DNA from: Bacteroides ndongoniae
Lineage (GTDB): Bacteria > Bacteroidota > Bacteroidia > Bacteroidales > Bacteroidaceae
DNA length: 64,000 nt
Direction: 5' to 3'
Assembly (NCBI RefSeq): GCF_900108345.1
Contig: NZ_FNVV01000013.1
Span: 124,001 to 188,000 of the forward strand
Part shown: one piece after another, positions 51,964 to 60,195 of the stretch
Layout: every line of letters begins with the position of its first letter
Position numbering within the stretch: position 1 is the stretch's first letter
Program-made: the position numbers and the translations under genes
Notes under the pieces: model-generated
Seen by the model: the letters and a program-made list of their open reading frames with translations, nothing else
What the model was told of the DNA's origin: nothing
Database searches by the model: none

Positions 51964-52029
51964 TTTTTTCCTAACTGGGGAAATATTTTTTCCCAATAGG
52001 GGAGAAATTTTTTCCTAACTGGGAAAAAA
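51964..52029. repeat. 22-bp palindromic tandem array C (3 units)
   Basis: Three adjacent 22-base units (51964-51985, 51986-52007, 52008-52029) built as TTTTTTCC-(about 5 bases)-GGGGAAA. Units 1 and 3 share TTTTTTCCTAACTGGG exactly; unit 2 has CCCAATAGGGG at its centre. Each unit can form a small hairpin. It lies 92 bases before the next gene. Confidence 0.8.
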
Positions 52030-52120
52030 ATGCCCGATTCTAGCATGTCGGTCTCTTGGTGCTTCTGGCCGTAGGCTGACCTATTTACTTTATTTATTTC
52101 ATTCTTTAAAAACAAATATT

Positions 52121-52648
52121 ATGGCGACTCAAACTTCTAACACAACTATTTTCACATTAACTCATCCTGACATTGTAAAGCGTACCAGTGTGGCTTCTTT
52201 GCTCTATTCGGGGGTAATGGTACTCTTGGGAATCTTTTTGTTTGTTGCTGTTTTCGGCATGACTGACAATACTTCTACGGCTAGTATGGCCCTTATGGTA
52301 TGTGGTACGGTGCTGATATTGGGAGGAATTTTCCGTATCTTCTGGAAGTCGAAACAGTTGATTTATCTGCCTACCGGCAGTGTGGCTACCAAACGTAGCC
52401 TGTTTTTCGATCTGAAATATCTGAATCGTCTGACAGATATGCTCGACAACTTATCGGCCGAAGTGGCTGGCGTGAAGAGTGGTGCCAGCGGTAATGTGCG
52501 TATGGACGTGATGATTACCAAAGACAGTAAGTTTGTGGCTGTTCAGCTGTTCCAGTTTGTTCCGTATACGTATACTCCTGTAACCAAAGTGAAGTATTTC
52601 ACCGGAACGGAGGCAGCTGCACTTTCTACTTTTATATCTAAAATGTAA
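52121..52648 (+). CDS. Two-helix membrane protein of unknown function
   Basis: A 175-aa protein of no family known to me. A polar N terminus (1-26) is followed by two membrane helices (about 27-47, LLYSGVMVLLGIFLFVAVFG, and 54-72) and a soluble C-terminal domain of about 100 residues (LIYLPTGSVATKRSLFFDLK to STFISKM), probably cytoplasmic. A single-gene unit with its own terminator; array C lies in its upstream region. Confidence 0.65.
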   Translation: MATQTSNTTIFTLTHPDIVKRTSVASLLYSGVMVLLGIFLFVAVFGMTDNTSTASMALMVCGTVLILGGIFRIFWKSKQLIYLPTGSVATKRSLFFDLKYLNRLTDMLDNLSAEVAGVKSGASGNVRMDVMITKDSKFVAVQLFQFVPYTYTPVTKVKYFTGTEAAALSTFISKM

Positions 52649-52693
52649 ATAAGATACCTGCGACAGGTTTAGACTTGACTTTAAGCTTTGTAG

Positions 52694-52727
52694 GGGATTG
52701 GCTGTTATCCGGCCGATCCCTTTTTTT
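52694..52727 (+). terminator. Intrinsic terminator after the two-helix protein gene
   Basis: GGGATTGGC (52694-52702) pairs with GCCGATCCC (52712-52720), one G-U pair, followed by seven T residues. Confidence 0.82.
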
Positions 52728-52746
52728 ATATTCCTGTCGCTTGTGC

Positions 52747-54558
52747 CTATTCCGTCATGGCTATTCCCATCTTCTTCATCAGGAAGCAGGCATTCATGTT
52801 CTGTGCTACGCCGGGACGGAGCCGGTACGAGAAGGACAGTTCATTGTCCTTGATGTCGGCTTCGAAGCAGAAGTTGCGGATATCGTCGGGGTAGGCATCG
52901 GCCAGCGTACCCAGCAGCAGGTCGTGTGTGGCGATGATGCCGTTGGCCTGCAACGTCATGAACTGGCGGATGAGGGCGAGCGAACCTTTCTGCTTGTCCA
53001 TTGAGTTGGTACCTTTCAGTATTTCGTCGAGGATGATGAAGAGTTCTTCGCCTGCCTGTAGTTTGTCGATGATGAGTTTCAGTCGTTTCAGTTCGGCGAA
53101 GAAATAGGATTCATTGTCGTTGAGCGAGTCGCTGGTACGCAGGCTGGTGACGAGTCGGGCAGGGTAGAGTTGCAGTTCGCGGGCAAAGACCGGAGCACCG
53201 ATACAGGCCAGCAGGTAGTTAATTCCGATGGTGCGCAGGTAGGTGCTCTTACCCGCCATGTTGGCTCCGGTGATGATGATGAAGAAAGGTCGCTTGGCGA
53301 TGTCGATGTCGTTGCGCACGCAGCGGTCGCGGTGCATCAGCGGATGACCCAGTGCGGTGCCGCGGAAGCAGAAAGGCTTGTCGGTGAAGGTGGGGTAGAC
53401 GTAGCCGGGGTGGTTGTAGGCGAAGGTGCCCAGCGAGCAAAGGGCATCCATCTCTCCGATAGCGTTGAGCCAGCGGGGCAGTTCGGCGGCATGCTGTTCT
53501 TTCCAGGCTTCGATGCGCATGATTTGTCGCAGTTCCCAGAAGAAGCAACCATTGAGCACGGCGTACATGAACATGTTGTTTCGCTGGTCCAGCTCGTTCA
53601 TCAGTTTGCTGAGCTGTCGGATGGACTGTGAGGCTTTCCGCTGTTCGCCACCAATTTCCTCTTTGATACTCTTCAGCAACGGGGCTTGTACGTCTTGCTT
53701 GTCCATCAGCTTCAGCAGGTTGGCATAGGTGCCGAGTATCTGGAGCTTCTTGCCGTAGACTGACTGTATCTTGGTGACTTTTCCCGTAAAGGCGAAACTA
53801 CCTACGACGAATATCATCCAGATGACTCCCCACACGGTGCCCGACAGCAGTCCGAAGACTACGGCCAGCAGGCACAGGGCATTGACACCCGTTACCAGTG
53901 CGGGCAGCAGGCGTAGCACTCGTCTTTTCCGGAAGATGCTGGGGCTTTCGGCCCAGGCACGCAGTTCGTTTTCGTCGGCTTTCTTTCCTTTGTAGAGCAG
54001 ACCCAGTATGCGGAAGCGTTGTCTGAACACGGGTTCGGCAGCCAGTTCGCGTACGGCTTCCTGACGACGGACAATTTCTTCGCGGTTCTCCAGATGCTTG
54101 TTCAGCCAGGAGGCGAGCCGGGCTTTGCCGGGTTGCGTGCAGGTGCGGTTGATGTACTGAAACAGCGAACGCTGCCCGAAGACATCGAGGTCGAACGTAT
54201 ACAGGTGGGCGGGATCGGTGTATTCATCGCCGCCGTTGAAGGGCGAGGTGTCATAGTCCAGCGCGGCCAGTTCCTGCTGGTTCACTTCCACTTTCTTTTC
54301 CAGGTAGTCTTTGCGGGCAAACAGACGGTTGTGTCGCTTGATCAGGAGCAGGAAAGGGAGCATGGTGACAACTGCAATGGCGCAAAGCACGCTCCAGCTC
54401 TCGTCCCAAAAGTAAATCAGTCCGGCCACGCAGGCCACGAACAGTACGACGCGTAGCGTCCCGATGCGGTAAATGCGTTGTTGTACACGGTTGAGTTCCT
54501 GTTGCGCCTCTTCTACCTGACTGCGGTAGCGGGCGGCTATCTGTTGAATGTTGTCCAT
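52747..54558 (-). CDS. Membrane-anchored MutS-family ATPase
   Basis: A 603-aa protein from the ATG at 54558 (MDNIQQIAARYRSQVEEAQQ). A longer in-frame reading to 54669 lacks conservation and was not used. The C-terminal half is a MutS-type ABC ATPase: Walker A in ITGANMAGKSTYLRTIG (about 428-440), Walker B-like ELFIILDEILKGTN, and the downstream ATHDLLLG His switch. There is no mismatch-recognition domain. The N-terminal half has four predicted membrane helices (about 34-50, 55-73 and two in 213-253) around a helical core. True mismatch repair is unlikely for an integral membrane form; its role is unknown. Confidence 0.82.
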   Translation of the reverse strand: MDNIQQIAARYRSQVEEAQQELNRVQQRIYRIGTLRVVLFVACVAGLIYFWDESWSVLCAIAVVTMLPFLLLIKRHNRLFARKDYLEKKVEVNQQELAALDYDTSPFNGGDEYTDPAHLYTFDLDVFGQRSLFQYINRTCTQPGKARLASWLNKHLENREEIVRRQEAVRELAAEPVFRQRFRILGLLYKGKKADENELRAWAESPSIFRKRRVLRLLPALVTGVNALCLLAVVFGLLSGTVWGVIWMIFVVGSFAFTGKVTKIQSVYGKKLQILGTYANLLKLMDKQDVQAPLLKSIKEEIGGEQRKASQSIRQLSKLMNELDQRNNMFMYAVLNGCFFWELRQIMRIEAWKEQHAAELPRWLNAIGEMDALCSLGTFAYNHPGYVYPTFTDKPFCFRGTALGHPLMHRDRCVRNDIDIAKRPFFIIITGANMAGKSTYLRTIGINYLLACIGAPVFARELQLYPARLVTSLRTSDSLNDNESYFFAELKRLKLIIDKLQAGEELFIILDEILKGTNSMDKQKGSLALIRQFMTLQANGIIATHDLLLGTLADAYPDDIRNFCFEADIKDNELSFSYRLRPGVAQNMNACFLMKKMGIAMTE

Positions 54559-54698
54559 GGGTTTGCTATGTTTTTTTGTGAGGGCAAAGATATGGAAAGG
54601 TGAGGGGGCTACAAAGCAAAAGGTTGTTTTTAAGCGGCCATCCCCCCGACTTACAAGTTGTCCCCCCAAAAGGAATGGAACTTTTTAATATATTTTAA

Positions 54699-55802
<1,104 letters not shown>

Positions 55803-55914
55803 TTGCAGGAGTCTTCTGGGAATGGCTGATACAATCTTTTTGCCTCATTCTTGCAGGTTTTTCCAAAATAGACTACCTTTAACACGGAAAAATCGTTAAA
55901 TAAAGACAGCCGAT

Positions 55915-56568
55915 ATGAAGAAAAGGGTCGTATTATGGACTTTGTTGCTGAGCATCTTGGGGGGCGTTTTGCCCTGCACGGCGCAGCAAATCATGTATGC
56001 CAACCTGAAAGAACTGCGTGAGGAGCAGGGCGACACGGTGACAACCCTGCAAGTGGAGCGGCGCTCGAAGAATCAGATATATCTGATGGGCGGTGCCGAC
56101 TACCGCATTACGGCTCCCGAGAACTCGGGCATGAGCCGTTACCTACGCAAGCGCTGCTATGCCGTGCGCGTGGACACGGCACTTTACGTCAATTGCCGCA
56201 AGATGCGCTACAAGCGCTACCGCTTCGGTCAGTGGTATGCGCCCGCCATGTGGGTGGGAGGAAAAATCTATTTCTCCGCACAACCCGTAGGCCAGGCGGC
56301 CACCAGTACGCTGATGCCTGCCGATGCTGCCAAGCTGGGAGGCGAGGTAGGCGACGCCATTGCCGCTTCGGGACTTGTGCACGACCGCGTGTACTACGAG
56401 CTCGACCCCGAGACGGGCCATTCCGAATTTGTAGGCAAGGAGAAGATGTTGCAATTGCTGTCCGCCTTTCCCGAACTGCGAGCCCGCTTCGAGGGCGAAA
56501 CAAGCGAGTCGGCCGAAGTAGTCGGTCGGTACCTGAAGATGATACAAACCAAAAACGAACCTTTATGA
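55915..56568 (+). CDS. Exported protein of unknown function (possibly DUF6563)
   Basis: A 217-aa protein with a signal peptide (MKKRVVLWTLLLSILGGVLP, to about residue 24, TAQQ). The mature part begins YANLKELREEQGDTVTTLQV and includes LMGGADYRI and GGKIYFSAQPVG. It may belong to a Bacteroides family called DUF6563; that is from memory and unverified. A weak promoter (CTTG, 20 bases, TACCTTTA at 55874-55881) precedes it. Its last codons overlap the next gene by ATGA, so the two are translationally coupled. Confidence 0.7.
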   Translation: MKKRVVLWTLLLSILGGVLPCTAQQIMYANLKELREEQGDTVTTLQVERRSKNQIYLMGGADYRITAPENSGMSRYLRKRCYAVRVDTALYVNCRKMRYKRYRFGQWYAPAMWVGGKIYFSAQPVGQAATSTLMPADAAKLGGEVGDAIAASGLVHDRVYYELDPETGHSEFVGKEKMLQLLSAFPELRARFEGETSESAEVVGRYLKMIQTKNEPL

Positions 56569-57017
56569 TACAGCTACAAGACGTGCCCCGTGCCTATACC
56601 TATTGCTTTGCAGGACGGGACAAATGCCCCAAGTGTGCCACTTGCCTGCGCGCCATTGCCGCCCGTCTGCTCGAACAGAGCGAAGACCCGCAACCCCAGA
56701 CGCTGCATACGGTCAATGCCTGTTACGTCGACCGCTTGCCCGACCTTTCCGCCTGTCCCCTTTACCGTCCCGACACACCGGTACGCTTTGCCCGGGGAAT
56801 GATGCACCTGTTCGACGAAGTTCCCGTGAAGCAGGCCGCCGAGCTGCGCGCCCGCGTAGTGGGTTGTTTCTCGTGCGAACGCTATTTCTACCTCAGCCGC
56901 AACGGCAAGCGGCTTATCACTCCCGAAGAACAACGCCGGATAACGGCTGTCTTCCGTGACATGGGACTGGCTGCGGCACCCCGTTTCGACGGTTACGAGC
57001 AAGCCTTAGTCTGGTAA
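56565..57017 (+). CDS. DUF6078-type Cys-rich protein
   Basis: A 150-aa cytoplasmic protein starting MIQLQDVPRAYTYCFAGRDK at the ATG that overlaps the previous stop. Cysteines cluster as KCPKCATC (residues about 21-27), ACYVDRLPDLSACPLY and VGCFSCERYFY, and ITPEEQRRI lies near the C terminus. The pattern resembles DUF6078, a Bacteroides family of unknown role. The Cys clusters suggest metal binding. Confidence 0.72.
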   Translation: MIQLQDVPRAYTYCFAGRDKCPKCATCLRAIAARLLEQSEDPQPQTLHTVNACYVDRLPDLSACPLYRPDTPVRFARGMMHLFDEVPVKQAAELRARVVGCFSCERYFYLSRNGKRLITPEEQRRITAVFRDMGLAAAPRFDGYEQALVW

Positions 57018-57060
57018 TTCTCCTTCATCATACGGATGGTTGTGTCCTGCCCGGCAGGAC

Positions 57061-57230
57061 TGTACACCGCTGCACACTGGTTGCAGCGTTACTGCAAGCC
57101 TGTGTGCAGTGTTACTGCAAAGCCGTTTGCAGTGGCTCTGCAACCTGCGTGCAGTAGTTCTGCAACCTGTATGCAGCGACGCTGCAACCAGTGTGCAGTC
57201 GCTGTGCAGCCAGTGTGCAATGACTTTGTT
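57061..57230. repeat. 22-bp palindromic tandem array B (about 8 units)
   Basis: Units built on TGCAG-N5-CTGCA. Unit starts at 57061 (degenerate), 57082, 57105, 57128, 57150, 57172, 57194 and 57216, giving steps of 21, 23, 23, 22, 22, 22 and 22. Five units (57082-57186) have the perfect palindrome; three of these are extended by T and A to TTGCAG-N5-CTGCAA or nearly so. The N5 centres and the 7-base linkers vary. Confidence 0.88.
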
Positions 57231-57366
57231 GCCTGTCTTCTTTTCCGTCCGCACCAGCAGTCACGATGGCCGCCGTACGGGTTTGTTTTCCTCCGAATAT
57301 CCTTTCTGTAGCCCCAAAAAGGCTGTGATGTAACGTAGCCGTAAGGTCTGTTTGCCCGAAAGATGT

Positions 57367-57374
57367 TATTTTTG
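57367..57374 (+). promoter_or_regulatory. Putative -7 element of the GH115 gene
   Basis: TATTTTTG fits TAnnTTTG and lies 24 bases before the ATG. The -33 region has no TTTG at the usual distance, so an activator may be required. Confidence 0.4.
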
Positions 57375-57398
57375 TGGCATTATTAACTTAAAAATGTC

Positions 57399-59951
57399 AT
57401 GAAATACATTTCTACCTTATTTCTGTTATTATGGATGTCGGTATTGTCTGTGCAGGCAGCCGACCAGTTTGTCACTTTTGCTCCGTCCGAAGGCGGCCTT
57501 ACCCTTTACGCCGCCGGCAGTCCCGCACCCGCCATCTGGTGCAGCGACGACGACCACAAGGGCGTGCTGATGGCCGTGGAAAACCTGCAGGCCGATTTCG
57601 AAAAAGTAGTCGGGGTGAAACCCGGTAAAGTTACCGCCGCTGCTGCTGGCGTGAAGATCATTGTCGGTTCGGCCGACCGGAGTCCCCTCATCAAGCAACT
57701 GATAAAAGCCAAGAAGCTGGACAAGAAACAGCTGGAAGGCGCTCGCGAGAAATACATCATCACCACCCTCCACGCACCCCTTGAGGGAATCGAAGGCGAC
57801 GTGCTGCTCATTGCCGGCAGCGACAAGCGCGGCACCATCTACGGCATCTACGAACTGTCGCGCCAGATGGGTGTATCGCCCTGGTACTGGTGGGCCGACG
57901 TGCCTGTACCGACCCGCGAGGCTGTCTGCGTCCGTCCCGGTGTCTATACCGACGGTGAGCCTGCGGTGACCTATCGTGGCATCTTCCTGAACGATGAGGC
58001 ACCCTGCTTGACCGGATGGGTGAAGCACGCCTTCGGCACCAATTACGGCGGGCACGAATTCTACGGAAAGGTGTTCGAACTCATTCTCCGTCTGCGCGGT
58101 AACTTCCTGTGGCCTGCCATGTGGAGCTGGGCTTTCTATGCAGACGACCCCGAGAACGGCAAGCTGGCCGACGAGATGGGCGTCATCATCGGCACTTCGC
58201 ATCACGAACCGATGGCACGCAACCATCAGGAGTGGGCACGCAAGCGCAAGGAGTACGGTGCCTGGAACTATTCGACCAATAAAGAAGTCATCGACCAATT
58301 CTTCCGCGAGGGCATCGAGCGCATGAAAGGCACCGAAGACGTGGTGACCATCGGTATGCGTGGCGACGGCGACGAAGCCATGAGCGAGGACACCAACGTG
58401 AAACTGCTCGAAGACATTGTCGACAACCAACGCCGCATCATCAAGGAAGTCACCGGCCGACCCGCCAAGGAGACACCGCAGGTATGGGCGCTCTACAAGG
58501 AAGTGCTCGACTATTACGATAAGGGTATGCGTGTGCCCGACGACGTCATCATGCTGCTTTGCGACGACAACTGGGGCAACGTACGCCGTCTGCCCAATGC
58601 CGAAGAACGCAAGCATCCCGGCGGCTTTGGCATGTACTACCACGTGGACTACGTGGGCGCGCCCCGCAATACGAAATGGCTGAACGTGACCCCCATCCAA
58701 GGTATGTGGGAACAGCTCCACCTGACCTATGAGTACGGTGTGGATAAACTTTGGGTACTCAACGTGGGCGACCTCAAGCCGATGGAATATCCCATCACCC
58801 TCTTCCTCGACATGGCCTGGAATCCGCTGGCCTATACCGCCGAGAATTTCATGCAGCATCCCCGCAACTTCTGTGCCCAGGCTTTCGGCGAAGAACAGGC
58901 CGACGAGGCTGCCCGCATCCTCAACCTCTACAACAAGTACAACGGTCGTGTGACTGCCGAGATGCTCGACGCCCGCACCTACAACCTCGCTACAGGCGAA
59001 TGGAAGCAGGTGGCCGACGACTATGCCCGCCTTGAGGCCGAAGCCTTGCGCCAGTACCTCACGCTGGCTCCTGCCTACCGCGACGCTTACAAGCAACTGA
59101 TACTCTTCCCCGTGCAGGCCATGTCCAACCTCTACGAAATGTACTACGCCCAGGCCATGAACCACAAGCTCTATGCCGAAGGCAATCCCGAGGCGAATGC
59201 CTGGGCCGACAAGGTGGAGCAGACCTTTGCACGCGACAAGGCTCTGACCGACGACTACAACAACGTGATGTCCGGCGGCAAGTGGAAGAACATGATGATA
59301 CAGAAACACATCGGCTACCGCTCGTGGAACGACAACTTCCCTGCCGACCGTCTGCCCAAAGTATTCCGCATCGCCGAGCCCGAGAAGGCCGTGGGTGGCT
59401 ACGTCTTTACGGGTGCCGACGGTTATGTAGCCATGGAGGCTCCCCACTTCTTCGAGTGTCAGGCCGCCGAAGGCACGTCGTGGAAAGTGATTCCCGACAT
59501 GGGCCGCACGCTGGGCGGCGTTACGCTGATGCCCTATACCGTGCCCGTAGCCGGTTCGTCTCTGTCTTATAAGATGAAGTTGCCCGAAGAGGCCCGCGAC
59601 CTGAAGCAGGTAAAGGTCATCGTCGTAGTGAAGTCTACTTTGGCCTTCCAGGACGTTGAGGGCCACAAATACACCGTCGGTTTCCGCGGTGGCAACGAAG
59701 AAACCGTCAACTTCAACCACAACCTGAACGAATTGCCCGAGAACGTCTACTCCGTATTCTATCCCACCGTGGCTCGCCGCGTGATTGAAAAGGAAGTAAC
59801 GCTCACCCTTCCCGCTTCGTCCGACGGTACCTATACGCTCGACTTCAAGCCACTTCACCCCGCCGTGGTACTGGAGAAGATTGTAGTCGATCTCGGTGGC
59901 TACCGCAAGTCCTATTTGTACATGGACGAGTCGGAGTGTACGCGGAAGTAA
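57399..59951 (+). CDS. GH115 family alpha-glucuronidase
   Basis: An 850-aa exported glycosidase with a signal peptide (MKYISTLFLLLWMSVLSVQA). The N-terminal alpha/beta domain has IWCSDDDHKGVLMAVENLQA and IAGSDKRGTIYGIYELSRQM. It is followed by the GH115 catalytic barrel (about 185-560; YRGIFLNDEAPCLTGW, LRLRGNFLWPAMWSWAFY, TIGMRGDGDEAM) and a C-terminal beta/helical part. GH115 enzymes remove glucuronic or 4-O-methylglucuronic acid side chains from xylan. No xylanase, SusCD pair or regulator lies next to it, so it is not in a typical utilisation locus. GC content is visibly higher than in the ribosomal block. Confidence 0.93.
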   Translation: MKYISTLFLLLWMSVLSVQAADQFVTFAPSEGGLTLYAAGSPAPAIWCSDDDHKGVLMAVENLQADFEKVVGVKPGKVTAAAAGVKIIVGSADRSPLIKQLIKAKKLDKKQLEGAREKYIITTLHAPLEGIEGDVLLIAGSDKRGTIYGIYELSRQMGVSPWYWWADVPVPTREAVCVRPGVYTDGEPAVTYRGIFLNDEAPCLTGWVKHAFGTNYGGHEFYGKVFELILRLRGNFLWPAMWSWAFYADDPENGKLADEMGVIIGTSHHEPMARNHQEWARKRKEYGAWNYSTNKEVIDQFFREGIERMKGTEDVVTIGMRGDGDEAMSEDTNVKLLEDIVDNQRRIIKEVTGRPAKETPQVWALYKEVLDYYDKGMRVPDDVIMLLCDDNWGNVRRLPNAEERKHPGGFGMYYHVDYVGAPRNTKWLNVTPIQGMWEQLHLTYEYGVDKLWVLNVGDLKPMEYPITLFLDMAWNPLAYTAENFMQHPRNFCAQAFGEEQADEAARILNLYNKYNGRVTAEMLDARTYNLATGEWKQVADDYARLEAEALRQYLTLAPAYRDAYKQLILFPVQAMSNLYEMYYAQAMNHKLYAEGNPEANAWADKVEQTFARDKALTDDYNNVMSGGKWKNMMIQKHIGYRSWNDNFPADRLPKVFRIAEPEKAVGGYVFTGADGYVAMEAPHFFECQAAEGTSWKVIPDMGRTLGGVTLMPYTVPVAGSSLSYKMKLPEEARDLKQVKVIVVVKSTLAFQDVEGHKYTVGFRGGNEETVNFNHNLNELPENVYSVFYPTVARRVIEKEVTLTLPASSDGTYTLDFKPLHPAVVLEKIVVDLGGYRKSYLYMDESECTRK

Positions 59952-59967
59952 TTGTACCGATAATGTG

Positions 59968-60035
59968 TTCAGGCACGGATAGCACGAACAAGTGCGGAGT
60001 GTAGCTCTCCGTTCTGTCGTGTATCCGTGCCTGAA
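59968..60035 (+). terminator. Long hairpin after the GH115 gene
   Basis: TTCAGGCACGGAT (59968-59980) is the exact reverse complement of ATCCGTGCCTGAA (60023-60035), and the inner CACGA/TCGTG and CGGAG/CTCCG can also pair. No T tract follows, so it may stabilise the mRNA 3' end or act with Rho rather than as an intrinsic terminator. Confidence 0.5.
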
Positions 60036-60195
60036 TCATACTTGCAGGTTGGTTTTTATCTGCTTTTGACTTTCCTCCTTTCTTTTTGATAAATATTCAC
60101 CCTCTTTCATTGGGTATTTCCGGATTAATTGCTATATTGCAACACGAATCAGTTGTAATGGACTGACACTTTGTAAATCCTTAACCTATCATATC

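Larger units (their letters stand above)
57018..57398. other. Intergenic region with 22-bp array B
   Basis: This 381-base spacer between the DUF6078-type gene and the GH115 gene is mostly the palindromic array at 57061-57230, followed by a promoter-like -7 element. Open frames through the array, on both strands, simply follow its periodicity and are not counted as genes. Confidence 0.7.

Noticed and set aside
54642..54668. Two CCCCCC runs separated by about 14 bases upstream of the MutS-like gene
   Set aside because: Too short and with no further units to call a repeat array.
54559..54669. N-terminal extension of the MutS-like protein
   Set aside because: The added residues have no conserved pattern, and the ATG at 54558 starts a typical helical N terminus.
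57006..57311. Several Cys-rich open frames on both strands across array B
   Set aside because: The TGC codons come from the repeated TGCAG and CTGCA arms; frames change Cys position with the repeat, so coding is unlikely.
57429..59858. Open frame of 809 codons on the minus strand inside the GH115 gene
   Set aside because: It is the antisense shadow of a GC-rich, strongly codon-biased gene. Its translation is low in conserved motifs, and the plus-strand product is a clear GH115 enzyme.
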